Source: Methylocystis silviterrae
GTDB taxonomy: Bacteria > Pseudomonadota > Alphaproteobacteria > Rhizobiales > Beijerinckiaceae
Direction of reading: 5' to 3'
Length of the DNA stretch: 64,000 bases
Assembly (NCBI RefSeq): GCF_013350005.1
Contig: NZ_JABVWW010000005.1
Location: 124,001 to 188,000 of the forward strand
Shown: piece by piece, positions 34,429-42,978 of the stretch
How the letters are laid out: every line of letters begins with the position of its first letter
Numbering within the stretch: position 1 is the first letter of the stretch
The notes under the pieces: model-generated
Told to the model about the DNA's origin: nothing
Seen by the model: the letters and a program-made list of their open reading frames with translations, nothing else
Databases searched by the model: none
Translations under genes and position numbers: made by a program

Positions 34429-34677
34429 ATGACCAGCGATAAGGACAGAACCATCTACCGCCGTCCCTCCGATAACAAGTGGGTGGACAAGCGCAATGAT
34501 GCAGAACGTGGCTTCACCTTCGACACCCAGGCCGAAGCGATTGCCTCTGGCCGCGAAAAACTCATAAACGCTGGTGGCGGTGAGTTAACAGTGAAGGGTC
34601 GTGACGGAAAAATTCGCAGCAAAGACACGCTTGGCGGCGGCAATGATCCGATGCCTCCGCGCGACCGAGAACATTGA
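34429..34677 (+). CDS. DUF2188 small protein in the IetAS operon
   Basis: 82 residues matching DUF2188: short beta-strands, then the signature FDTQAEAIASGREKL and a GRDGKIRSKDT C-terminus. The gene starts two bases after the protease stop with AAGGAG six bases upstream, so it belongs to the same transcript. DUF2188 proteins are small, basic and of unknown role; here it may be an accessory regulator, an inhibitor or the protease substrate. It is encoded just before the decayed recombinase, so it could also be a passenger of the mobile element. Confidence 0.8.
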   Translation: MTSDKDRTIYRRPSDNKWVDKRNDAERGFTFDTQAEAIASGREKLINAGGGELTVKGRDGKIRSKDTLGGGNDPMPPRDREH

Positions 34678-34678
34678 G

Positions 34679-34936
34679 CAAGCCACGAAATCGTACTTCT
34701 GCTCGCATTGAACTGCCGCGCGATGTCGGCCTGCGTCGCCTCGCCCTTGGCGAGGTCGCGCAAGACTTCCTCGCGCTGGCGAGGCTTGAGGCAGAGGGAC
34801 GGCACATATGAACGCCTCGCGCCTTGGCGCGCGCACCTTCGCTCGTTCTTGCGCGTATGAGGTCGCGCTCGAATTCGGCAATGCCGCCCAAGAAGGTTAG
34901 CAGCGAGCGCCCGTGCGTGGTAGCCGACCCCCTCAA
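34679..34936 (-). pseudogene. Serine recombinase (resolvase/invertase) C-terminal remnant, frameshifted
   Basis: One minus-strand frame reads THGRSLLTFLGGIAEFERDL followed by RARTSEGARAKARGVHM, the end of the catalytic domain and the E-helix of resolvases. A second frame downstream (34805 to 34679) reads KPRQREEVLRDLAKGEATQA and DIARQFNASRSTISWL, the DNA-binding HTH. A frameshift near 34800 separates them and the whole N-terminal catalytic part (with its Ser nucleophile) is missing. The remnant marks the right edge of the IetAS island and suggests arrival by a transposon or integrative element. It cannot be functional. Confidence 0.85.
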
Positions 34937-34950
34937 ACCGACCCCCTCAA
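34924..34950. repeat. Tandem 13-bp direct repeat at the island edge
   Basis: CCGACCCCCTCAA occurs at 34924-34936 and again at 34938-34950. The second copy contains the stop codon of the alpha/beta hydrolase gene and the first truncates the recombinase remnant. It looks like an integration or deletion scar. Confidence 0.55.
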
Positions 34951-35765
34951 TCGAAAAGCGTCGGCGGCGGCTCGCCCGGCGGCGGGGCGCTCATCGTCTC
35001 GACGGCGGCGGCGAGCTGCGCGAGGTCTTCGGGGCGGGACAGCCGATGATCGCCGTCGGCGATGAAGGTCAGCGTGACGGGATCGGCGTTCAGATGCTCG
35101 ACGATCGTCAGCGCATGGCGCCAGGGCACGGCGTCATCGCGCATGCCCTGCAGAATATGCACGCGCGCATGGGCGCGCATGAGACCGCCGAGCAGCAGAT
35201 GATTGCGCCCCTCTTCGATCAGCCTTCGCGTGACCGGCCCGTGATCCGGCTCCTTGGCGGGCAGGACGCCCTTTTCCAAGAGTTCGCGGCGCGTCGCTTC
35301 GTCGAAGCCTTCCCACATCAGCGCCTCGGTGAAGTCCACCGCCGGCGCGAGCAGGATCAGTCCCGCGAGCCGGGCGCTCTCGCCTCTCGCGGCCAGCCGC
35401 CGCGCCAGCAGCAGCGCGATCCAGCCCCCCATCGAGCTGCCGATGACGATCTGCGGCCCTTGCGTCGAGCGCTCGAAAACGGCGAGACTCTGCTCCAGCC
35501 AGTCGCCGATGGCGCCTTCCTCGAATTTGCCGGACGAGCGGCCGTGGCCCGAATAGTCGAAGCGCAGAAAGGCGCGCCCCCGCGCTTGCGCCCATGCGTC
35601 AAGGGCGCCCGCCTTGGTTCCGTCCATATCGGAGGCGAAGCCTCCAAGCCAGACGAGGCCCGGCGCGTTGCCGGCCTCGGCCGTCGCGGCGCGCCATCGC
35701 CGCGCGATGCGCCAGACGCCGCCCGCGGGATTTGGAATGTCGAGGAAGTCGAGCGTGTCCGACAA
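34947..35765 (-). CDS. Alpha/beta hydrolase (ABHD10/palmitoyl-protein thioesterase-like)
   Basis: 272 residues: LVWLGGFASDMDGTKAGALD (oxyanion region), FDYSGHGRSSG, the nucleophile elbow IGSSMGGWIALLLARRLA, then LQGMRDDAVPWRHAL (acid) and IADGDHRLSR (His). The GF-x-SDM-x-GTKA pattern is typical of ABHD10-like hydrolases of alphaproteobacteria, which act on thioesters or acyl glucuronides; the natural substrate here is unknown. Cytoplasmic. Its last codon lies in the tandem repeat that ends the neighbouring island, so the island inserted immediately 3' of this core gene. Confidence 0.85.
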   Translation of the reverse strand: MSDTLDFLDIPNPAGGVWRIARRWRAATAEAGNAPGLVWLGGFASDMDGTKAGALDAWAQARGRAFLRFDYSGHGRSSGKFEEGAIGDWLEQSLAVFERSTQGPQIVIGSSMGGWIALLLARRLAARGESARLAGLILLAPAVDFTEALMWEGFDEATRRELLEKGVLPAKEPDHGPVTRRLIEEGRNHLLLGGLMRAHARVHILQGMRDDAVPWRHALTIVEHLNADPVTLTFIADGDHRLSRPEDLAQLAAAVETMSAPPPGEPPPTLFD

Positions 35766-35892
35766 GAAGTTTCACTAAGGATCGAAGAGGCGTCGCGATT
35801 GAAAATAGGCGGTTTGCTCATAGTTGGTAAAGGATCTCGCAACAGAATGCTGCAGCCGGACGATTCTGTCCGGGGCTCGCGTTAGCCCAGCG

Positions 35893-37095
35893 ATGTCGCA
35901 ACAACCCGCCATGATCGCCGCCCCCGGCCAGCGACTCGCCGGACGAACGATCCTGCAGATCGTGCCCGATCTCCAGTCGGGCGGGGCGGAGCGCGCGACG
36001 GTGGACGTGGCCGAGGCGTTAAGCCGGGTCGGCGCCCGCTGTCTTGTGGCGTCACGCGGCGGCCGCATGGTCAGCGAGCTGCAGTCGAAAGGCGGCGTCT
36101 GGGCGCCGTTTCCGGCGGCGACGAAAAATCCCTTCGCGATGGCGCTGAATTCGGTGCGGCTTGCGCGAATCATCCGCGACGAAGGCGTCGACATCGTGCA
36201 TGCGCGCTCGCGCGCGCCCGCCTGGGTCGCCTATTACGCGGCGCGACAGACCGGCGCAAAGCTGGTCACGACCTATCACAGCGCCTATAGCGGCGCGTCG
36301 CCGATCAAGCAGCGCTACAACGCCATCATGTCGGCGGGCGACGCGGTGATCGCCATTTCGGAATTCGCCGCCCAGCGCATCCGGGAATTGCATCCGGAAA
36401 GCGCGGATCGCATCGTCGTCATCCCGCGCGGCGCGGATCTGCGCGCCTTCTCGCCCGCCGCCGTCGACCGGCGCCGCGTCGAGCGCCTGCGGGCGGCGTG
36501 GGGCGTCGCGGCGCATGATCGCGTCGTGCTGCTGCCGTCGCGGCTTTCGGCGCGCAAAGGCCATGCGGTTCTGGTCGAGGCGACCAAGCGGCTGATCAAG
36601 CAAGGCGTCTGCGATCTGCGCGTTGTTTTTGTCGGCGACCCGCACAGCGATTCCACGCGCCGCGCCCTCGAAACGCAGATCGAGCACGCCGGCCTGGGCG
36701 ACGTCATTCGCAACGCCGGCTACTGCGAAGACATGCCCGCCGCCTATATGGCCGCCGCCGTCATTGTCGCACCGGCGACGGCGCCGGAGGCGTTCGGGCG
36801 GATCGCCGTCGAAGCGCAGGCGATGGGGGCGCCGGTGATCATCTCCGATATCGGCGCCGCGCCGGAGATCGTCCTGGCGCCGCCGCAGACCCCGCGCCAT
36901 CTTTCGACAGGCTGGCGGACCCCGCCCGGCGATCCGGTCGCCTTGGCCGACGCGATCGCCGAGGCGCTAAGCCTGCAGGCCTCGGCGCATGACGACCTGG
37001 CGCTTCGGGCGCGCCGAAACGCGCAGGAGCGCTTCTCCGTCGAGGAGATGCAGCGCGCCACGCTGCAGGTCTATGAGCGTCTGCTTGGGCTTTAG
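35893..37095 (+). CDS. GT4-family glycosyltransferase
   Basis: About 400 residues with a GT-B fold. ILQIVPDLQSGGAERATVDVAEAL is the N-terminal acceptor-domain start seen in lipopolysaccharide and capsule GT4 enzymes, followed by VVIPRGADLRAFSPAAVD and LLPSRLSARKGHAVLVEA, and the C-terminal donor-binding EAFGRIAVEAQAMGAPVI containing the E-x7-E motif. It likely adds a sugar to a lipid-linked surface glycan at the cytoplasmic face. It is monocistronic. A longer frame begins at 35824, but ATG 35893 fits the family length. Confidence 0.87.
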   Translation: MSQQPAMIAAPGQRLAGRTILQIVPDLQSGGAERATVDVAEALSRVGARCLVASRGGRMVSELQSKGGVWAPFPAATKNPFAMALNSVRLARIIRDEGVDIVHARSRAPAWVAYYAARQTGAKLVTTYHSAYSGASPIKQRYNAIMSAGDAVIAISEFAAQRIRELHPESADRIVVIPRGADLRAFSPAAVDRRRVERLRAAWGVAAHDRVVLLPSRLSARKGHAVLVEATKRLIKQGVCDLRVVFVGDPHSDSTRRALETQIEHAGLGDVIRNAGYCEDMPAAYMAAAVIVAPATAPEAFGRIAVEAQAMGAPVIISDIGAAPEIVLAPPQTPRHLSTGWRTPPGDPVALADAIAEALSLQASAHDDLALRARRNAQERFSVEEMQRATLQVYERLLGL

Positions 37096-37407
37096 CCGAA
37101 GTCATCAGCTCCGTTCATGCTGACGCGCACGCGTCAGCTGCCGCAAGCGAGCCTTACGGGGTCTGGTTGCGGCCAGAGGCGGCTAGGCCCTGGCTCAAGC
37201 GCGGCGGCTGAAGAAAAGCGCCGCGTCCAAAGGCGAATCGGATAGAATTCAGCCGTCAATCGGATTGATTTCGCGCGCAGCGCGTCGCATCCGTCGGGCT
37301 CGCGCTCCTGCGCGGTCCGGCGGCGCGACTCTTGCTGTCTTCATCGCCAATCGCCGCGTGACCCATTTATCCTTCGCTAAGGACCAGCGCGCGAGCAACG
37401 AGGCGGC
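37096..37407. other. 312-bp intergenic region with one near-perfect palindrome
   Basis: GCTGACGCG-CA-CGCGTCAGC at 37119-37138 lies 24 bases after the glycosyltransferase stop. The 2-base loop is short for a hairpin terminator; it may be a regulator site for the antiporter gene. The rest shows no gene or RNA that I can support. Confidence 0.45.
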
Positions 37408-39264
37408 ATGACGAGCTCCATCCATCTTGAATCCTATCGCGAGGCGCTGGTCTTTCTCGCCACGGCGGGGGTCGTCGTCCCGCTGTTTCATCGCATCAAG
37501 ATTTCGCCGGTGCTGGGCTTTCTCTTCGCCGGCGCTGCGCTCGGGCCGTTCGGTCTCGGCCGCTTGGCGAGCGACCATGAATGGGCGCGCAATTTCACCA
37601 TCACCAATGTCGAGGGCGTCTCCAATCTCGCTGAATTCGGGCTGGTCTTCCTGCTGTTCATGATCGGCCTCGAACTGTCTTGGGAGCGTCTTGCCCGCCT
37701 GCGGCGGCTTGTCTTCGGACTGGGGCTTGCGCAGGTCGTGGTGTGCGCAAGCGTGCTCGCGGCGGTCGGCTACTATCATTTTAACGTCGAATTCGGCCCA
37801 TCGATGTTGATGGGCATCGCCCTCGCCATGTCGTCGACGGCGGTGGTGCTGCCGGTGCTCGCCGAGGCGCGGCGGCTGAACAAGACCTCCGGGCGCGTGG
37901 CGTTCTCGGTGTTGCTGTTTCAGGACCTTGCCGTTGCGCCGGCGCTTTTCCTCGTTTCCGCGCTCGCCGAAACCAAGAACGGCGGCTTCACGGGCGAACA
38001 GGCGGCGTGGGCGTTTGGGCGCGCCTTCCTCGCCATGGGCGCGCTGATCTTCATCGGACGGCTGCTGCTGCGTCCGCTGTTTCGCATGGTCGCGGCCGTG
38101 CAGCTGACCGAACTATTCATGGCGGCCTGCCTTCTCGTGGTCATCGGCGAGGCGGCGCTTTCGGCGGCCGCCGGATTCTCCATGGGCCTTGGCGCCTTCA
38201 TCGCCGGGCTGCTGCTGGCGGAGACGGAGTTCCGGCGGGAGGTCGAGGTGACGATCGAACCGTTCAAGGGCCTGTTGCTCGGGCTCTTCTTCGTTTCGGT
38301 CGGCGCCGGTCTCGACATGGGCGCCGTCGCCGCGGATCCCTTTCAGATTTTCATATACGCCGCCGGGCTGATGGCGGTTAAGGGCGCGATCATCTTCGTT
38401 CTCGCGCGGCTCTTTGGCGTCGAATGGAGCCCCTCAGCCGAGGCGTCGCTGCTGCTGGCGCCGGGCGGCGAATTCGCCTTCGCGCTGCTGACCTCGGCGA
38501 TGGCCGTCGGCGTGCTGCCGGGTCACTATGGCGCCGACGCGATGATCGTCGTCACGATCAGCATTTTCGCCATTCCCCTTCTTGGCCGGATCGGCGCCGT
38601 TCTTGTCCCGCCGGCGACGGAAGCCGAGGACGAACTGCTTTATGCGGATCTCGCGCCGGCGGCCGAAGTCGCCGAGGACCGCGTCGTGATCGTCGGGTAT
38701 GGCAGAATCGGCAGCCTTGTCGGCGAAATGCTGAGGCGCCACGACATCCCGTTCGTCGCCATCGAAAACGTCGTGTCGCTGGTGACCGCGGGGCGCGAGG
38801 ACGGCGTCGAAATCTACTGGGGCAACGCGACGCGGCGCGAGTTTCTGATGCGCTGCGGCGTGGCGCAGGCCCGCGCGCTCGTCGTGACCATCGAAAATGT
38901 CCACGCGGCTGGAGAGATCGTCCGTCTGGCGCATGACATCCGCGGCGATCTCACCATCGTCGCGCGGGCGCGCGACGCCGACCACGCCACCGAACTCTAC
39001 AAGCTTGGCGCAACCGACGCGATTCCCGAAACGGTCGAAGCCAGCCTGCAGCTCGCCGAAACCGTGCTCGTCGATATCGGCGTGCCGATGGGCTTCGTCA
39101 TCGCCTCGATCCATGAGAAACGCGACGAGTTTCGCAAGCTGCTGCAGCCGTCCGACGACAAGACGCGCGCGCGGCATGCGGAGCGCAATCGAAAGATCAG
39201 GCGCGAGCATACGCGCCGGCGCATATCGGGACGCGCCACGGAAGAAAGCGAGGAGGAGGCGTAG
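37408..39264 (+). CDS. CPA2-family K+/H+ antiporter with RCK domain (KefB/KefC-like)
   Basis: 618 residues. About twelve membrane helices span residues 10-400, with the CPA2 motif GLVFLLFMIGLELSWERL and GIALAMSSTAVVLPVLAEA; LLFQDLAVAPALFLVSAL carries the conserved Asp of the ion path. Residues ~430-545 form a cytoplasmic RCK/TrkA-N domain (RVVIVGYGRIGSLVGEML), which in Kef proteins binds NAD(H) and glutathione adducts. The charged C-terminal tail is Arg/Glu-rich. It exports K+ in exchange for protons, acidifying the cytoplasm against electrophiles such as formaldehyde-related stress. No KefF/KefG partner is nearby. Confidence 0.9.
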   Translation: MTSSIHLESYREALVFLATAGVVVPLFHRIKISPVLGFLFAGAALGPFGLGRLASDHEWARNFTITNVEGVSNLAEFGLVFLLFMIGLELSWERLARLRRLVFGLGLAQVVVCASVLAAVGYYHFNVEFGPSMLMGIALAMSSTAVVLPVLAEARRLNKTSGRVAFSVLLFQDLAVAPALFLVSALAETKNGGFTGEQAAWAFGRAFLAMGALIFIGRLLLRPLFRMVAAVQLTELFMAACLLVVIGEAALSAAAGFSMGLGAFIAGLLLAETEFRREVEVTIEPFKGLLLGLFFVSVGAGLDMGAVAADPFQIFIYAAGLMAVKGAIIFVLARLFGVEWSPSAEASLLLAPGGEFAFALLTSAMAVGVLPGHYGADAMIVVTISIFAIPLLGRIGAVLVPPATEAEDELLYADLAPAAEVAEDRVVIVGYGRIGSLVGEMLRRHDIPFVAIENVVSLVTAGREDGVEIYWGNATRREFLMRCGVAQARALVVTIENVHAAGEIVRLAHDIRGDLTIVARARDADHATELYKLGATDAIPETVEASLQLAETVLVDIGVPMGFVIASIHEKRDEFRKLLQPSDDKTRARHAERNRKIRREHTRRRISGRATEESEEEA

Positions 39265-39373
39265 GGGCGTTTTCGCTCTCCTGGCGGAGGTTTGCTGCGG
39301 ATGCTTGACGAGCAATATAGTGGTCCGCGATCAGGTGAATTCCGGCAACGATGCGAACGGATAGGAGAGGCGG

Positions 39374-40420
39374 TTGTCGACAGGAGAACCACACCATGCC
39401 GTGCAATTTGCCACGCGCTACGGTTCGCCAACGAGCGATTTCCTGAATGCATGGACAGCGATTACGCGACTGGATGCACTGATCGAAGATGCTAAAGCCC
39501 TCAAGGACGACTTTGATACGTCTATGCCGGACAAAACCCGCTGGCGCCCATGGTTCGGCGCAGAGATTATCTCATATTTTTCGGTGGGGTTTGTAACTTG
39601 CCTAGAGTGGCACGCCCGTTCCAGATTGGTCGACCTTCTAACATTTAAGCCCTCTGCTGCTAAATCGGATGATCTCAGGGTCGTCAAAGACAAAGTAATT
39701 CTCGAAATGCTGGCTACCAATGTAACGGTTGCATCCATCGTCGGCGCAGCTACAAACATATCTCGTTTTGAAGATTATATAGGAGTCTTTTCAAGACTAT
39801 TTTCGGTTATCGATCCCAACTTAGATGGCTTCAAGGTTATCAAGGCTAAGCGCATCGACACAGGAAAGCCGTGGGTCGAAGAGCATGAGATTGATGAGCT
39901 AAAAAATCTCTATGCATTCCGCAACGCCCTCGTGCATGAGATCGGAATTGAACGTGTTGGCCATTGGAATGTCCGCGAATGTTGGGACCCAGCGGAGGCG
40001 ATCCGCATAGGTGAACTAGTACAGCGAACGATGCGCGCTTTAGAAGACTCCGTTTCGACAAAAATGCCGGCCGGCTTCCCCAATGTTTTGGATTCCGATG
40101 GCTACCCGGCTTGCGAGTGGCAACGACTTGAGCAGGAACTCCCTTTTCTAGAAGAGAAAGTCAAACGAATCACGACCGAGTTCACAGACGTGGAGGTGGA
40201 CCCAGATGAGAATTGGGAACCTGCTCGAGCAGCAGCTGCCGAATACCTGGCTAAGGAAAAGTTGTTTCTCGATCAGGCGTCGATGCTCCACGATAAATAT
40301 GTCGAATTGCGCGAGCCATTGAAGTTGGCCCTTATCAAATCCCGTCACGCTTACCTAACGAGCATCATAGAGACTGTAGGCGACATAGGGATGATCGACG
40401 AAACTCCCGAGCCTACATAG
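39374..40420 (+). CDS. HEPN-motif protein, putative defence/toxin component 1
   Basis: 348 residues of unknown family. It is entirely alpha-helical in appearance and contains AFRNALVHEIG with the RX4H motif (Arg183, His188) that forms the RNase active site of HEPN proteins. A C-terminal helical stretch (about 250-320) is rich in Glu/Lys and may be coiled coil. No Walker or nucleotidyltransferase motif is seen. The start is TTG at 39374 with AGGAG six bases upstream. The gene is clearly lower in GC than its neighbours, as is the next one 41 bases downstream, which indicates joint horizontal transfer into a core region. Function not known. Confidence 0.65.
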   Translation: MSTGEPHHAVQFATRYGSPTSDFLNAWTAITRLDALIEDAKALKDDFDTSMPDKTRWRPWFGAEIISYFSVGFVTCLEWHARSRLVDLLTFKPSAAKSDDLRVVKDKVILEMLATNVTVASIVGAATNISRFEDYIGVFSRLFSVIDPNLDGFKVIKAKRIDTGKPWVEEHEIDELKNLYAFRNALVHEIGIERVGHWNVRECWDPAEAIRIGELVQRTMRALEDSVSTKMPAGFPNVLDSDGYPACEWQRLEQELPFLEEKVKRITTEFTDVEVDPDENWEPARAAAAEYLAKEKLFLDQASMLHDKYVELREPLKLALIKSRHAYLTSIIETVGDIGMIDETPEPT

Positions 40421-40461
40421 GCTAACTCGTCGCCCGTCCGTCCAGCCCCCGCGAGAATTAG

Positions 40462-41406
40462 ATGGCGAAGCAACCGACCACTGAAAAAATTCTTGAGTGG
40501 AAAGCGAGACGAGGGCGCTCAAGTTTTAGCGGCGAGATTCTATCGAAAGTTGAAGAGTTAGCTCGCGCATGGGAAAAAATTGACCCTGACGAGGGGTTCG
40601 CCGACTTCGTACCAGTCAGATTGTGCACAATTATCGAGGTCTATGTGCGCGAAACTGTTCGAGAGGTAGTTGATTCGTCGCCAACCTACCTCGATAGAGC
40701 GGAGCCCCTTTTAAAGAACGCGAAATTCGATTTCCTGCTCGCCAAGCAACTTCACGGGAGACGAGTGACGATGGGGGACATTGTCGCTCATTCGATCTCG
40801 GTTAGCGATCTCGAACACATAATCAGCGGATACGAAACTCTTTTGCCAGGTTACCGAAGCGCGCTCCCGACTGTGCATGAGCGCTGGATTGAAGATCGTG
40901 ACCAAGGTCCAAGTGACCCCATTCTTGACGACGTGGAACATGTTTTGGCGTGCATTAAGCGACTCTTTCAGGTTCGGCATATTGTGACGCATGAGATGCC
41001 GTCCAGCGCGCCTTATTCGACAGAAGACATCCCTGATTTTTTGGCGTCGGCAGGAAAATTCCTGTCGGCGACGGACTGGTTTTTGACGGGAGAGTTACGG
41101 GGGGATGTGCCGCAGACACAAGCATCCATGAATATCCTTGCCGGCGAAGAGCTAAATTCAGAGACGGTGGCCATGGAGCGACTGCTCGTCGAAATTCGAC
41201 AGAGGGGCGAGGCGGATATTGATCTTCTCAAAGCGAGCCAAGATGCCTGGGCCGACTACGCTGAGGCCGACGCGAACTTACGCGCATCGTTAGTGGGTGG
41301 CGGCTCAATGCAGCCAGTGGTGTGGGCGATCCAGATGACCGAACTAACGCGGACCCGAATTGCAGGTTTGCAATGGTGGTTGGAGAGGGAAGAGGGTTCC
41401 ATATAA
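40462..41406 (+). CDS. HEPN-motif protein with LprI/DUF1311-like C-terminus, putative component 2
   Basis: 314 residues. The first ~215 form a helical domain containing LFQVRHIVTHEMP with an RX4H motif (Arg172, His177) as in HEPN ribonucleases. Residues ~225-312 read LLKASQDAWADYAEADANLR followed by GGGSMQPVVWAIQMTELTRTR, matching the SQ-AW-Y/GGS/LT-x-x-R pattern of LprI/DUF1311 domains. Those are normally secreted lysozyme-inhibitor-like domains with Cys pairs; here the Cys are gone and there is no signal peptide. The domain would thus be cytoplasmic, perhaps a binding module. GC is low like its partner. Assignment by eye only. Confidence 0.6.
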   Translation: MAKQPTTEKILEWKARRGRSSFSGEILSKVEELARAWEKIDPDEGFADFVPVRLCTIIEVYVRETVREVVDSSPTYLDRAEPLLKNAKFDFLLAKQLHGRRVTMGDIVAHSISVSDLEHIISGYETLLPGYRSALPTVHERWIEDRDQGPSDPILDDVEHVLACIKRLFQVRHIVTHEMPSSAPYSTEDIPDFLASAGKFLSATDWFLTGELRGDVPQTQASMNILAGEELNSETVAMERLLVEIRQRGEADIDLLKASQDAWADYAEADANLRASLVGGGSMQPVVWAIQMTELTRTRIAGLQWWLEREEGSI

Positions 41407-41427
41407 CACTCGCTAACGGGCGCGCCT

Positions 41428-42810
41428 CTACAGCCTCCACAGCCCTAGCGCGATCGTCGCCAGCGTCAGCGGCGCGCCGACCTTGAAATAGGTCCAGAAG
41501 CCGATCGTCACACCTAGCGCTCGCGCCCGCTCGACGACGATGAGATTGGCGATCGAGCCGATAAGCGTGAAATTGCCGGCGAGCGTCGAGGCCATCGCCA
41601 CGATCAGCCAGGCGCGCCTCGGATCGCTCAGTCCGATGATGAACGGCTTTAGCGCGAGGACGGCCGGCACATTGCTGACGATATTGGACAGCACGGCGGA
41701 GACGAGCGCGAGCGTCGATGCGTCATCGAGATGGAGCCGCCCGACGTCCGCGATCTCTCCTGGCGTCAGCACGACCTTGTCGAAGGCGCCGACGACGATG
41801 AAGAGTCCGGCGAACATCAAAAGCAGCGGCCAGTCGATTTCGTTGTAGATTTTCTTCGAGCCTATGCGCCGCGTGAGCAGCAGCAGCCCGCCGGCGACGA
41901 TCGCCGCTTTGGCGGGCGGAACGCCGGCGAAAAAGAACCCGATCATCGCCGCGGTGATCAGCAGCGCTTTAGAGGCGAACGCGCGATGAAAAGCACGCGG
42001 CGCCGAGACGATCGGCGTCAGTCTCTCGCGCGAAAAAAATTCGCGCGGAAAAGCGAGCGCCACAAAAAGGATCGTGAGCGCGACGCCGACGAGTGCGATG
42101 GGCCAGAGCGCTTGAGCGAAGTCGCCGTAGGAAATGCCCGAGGCGGTCGTGATAATCATATTTTGCGGATTGCCGGTGATCGTCGCGACGCTGCCGACAT
42201 TGGAGGCGAGCGGGATCGACAGCACATAGGGCGTCGGATCGCGCTTCAGCCGCTGCGCCAAGTCGATGACCAGCGGCGGCATGACCAGACAGATCGCGTC
42301 ATTGACGAGAAAGGCGGAAAACAGCCCCGTGGCCACCGCGACCGCGATGAGCAGGAAGATCGGGCGGCGGGCGACGTCCGCGAGCCAATCGGCGGCCCGT
42401 CGGAAAAAGCCGGAAAGGCGCAGATTGGCGACGACGATCATCATGCCGAGCAGCAAAGTGATGGCGTCGAAATCGATGGCCCGGTAGGCCTCGTCGAGGC
42501 TCAGAGCGCCAACGCCGATCATCAGGCTCGCGCCGAGCAGCGCGGCGCCGGCGCGGTCGAGCCGATAATAGGGCAGCTTGCCGATCGCGAGCACGAGATA
42601 GGTCGCCGCGAAGATCGCTGCGACGGCCGCCGTCTGCGGCGTCGGCGTCGGCAGGCGGCTGACGAGGGACAGAAATTCGCCGAGCCCCAGGATCGCGACA
42701 GCGGCCAAGGCCGCGCTCCCCGCGACAATGATGGCCACGAGAATCCCAAGCCAGAGTGTGAGGAAAGGGTGGCGCAGGCGATTTGGCGCGGGCTCGGGCG
42801 AGGAGGGCAT
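41428..42810 (-). CDS. SLC13/ArsB-type anion permease
   Basis: About 460 residues with 11-12 hydrophobic helices. AFLVNDAICLVMPPLVIDLAQ and SNVGSVATITGNPQNMII (NPQN) in the first half and SNIVSNVPAVLALKPFI in the second half are the paired substrate-binding motifs of the ion-transporter superfamily that includes ArsB, SLC13 and YbiR-like proteins. It moves an anion such as a dicarboxylate, sulfate or arsenite; the choice cannot be made here and no ars genes are adjacent. The ATG at 42810 or another four codons upstream can start it. It is convergent with the HEPN pair. Confidence 0.85.
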   Translation of the reverse strand: MPSSPEPAPNRLRHPFLTLWLGILVAIIVAGSAALAAVAILGLGEFLSLVSRLPTPTPQTAAVAAIFAATYLVLAIGKLPYYRLDRAGAALLGASLMIGVGALSLDEAYRAIDFDAITLLLGMMIVVANLRLSGFFRRAADWLADVARRPIFLLIAVAVATGLFSAFLVNDAICLVMPPLVIDLAQRLKRDPTPYVLSIPLASNVGSVATITGNPQNMIITTASGISYGDFAQALWPIALVGVALTILFVALAFPREFFSRERLTPIVSAPRAFHRAFASKALLITAAMIGFFFAGVPPAKAAIVAGGLLLLTRRIGSKKIYNEIDWPLLLMFAGLFIVVGAFDKVVLTPGEIADVGRLHLDDASTLALVSAVLSNIVSNVPAVLALKPFIIGLSDPRRAWLIVAMASTLAGNFTLIGSIANLIVVERARALGVTIGFWTYFKVGAPLTLATIALGLWRL

Positions 42811-42907
42811 GCAACCCGGCAAGTTAGAGCGCGCGGCGTGGAAGACTACGCAGGGAGGAGGAGGTTATGGCGCCTGGCCTCGTTCGGGCCAAGCCGGTAG
42901 CGCCGAT

Positions 42908-42955
42908 TTCCTATTGTGCGGCATGGTTAATAGATATATTCCTATCCAATAGGAA
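42908..42955. promoter_or_regulatory. Promoter/operator of the S24 regulator with TTCCTAT repeats
   Basis: TTCCTAT-CCA-ATAGGAA (42939-42955) is a perfect 7-bp inverted repeat, and another TTCCTATT half-site lies at 42908-42915. The region is AT-rich, contains TATATT as a possible -10, and ends 24 bases before the start codon, which suggests autorepression. Confidence 0.6.
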
Positions 42956-42978
42956 ACTCTTCCGAGCCGCGGTCAGCC

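Noticed and set aside
37408-41406. Reading the Kef-like antiporter as part of the accessory module with the HEPN genes
   Set aside because: The antiporter has the GC and codon use of core genes, and a 110-base gap separates it; only the two HEPN genes look foreign.
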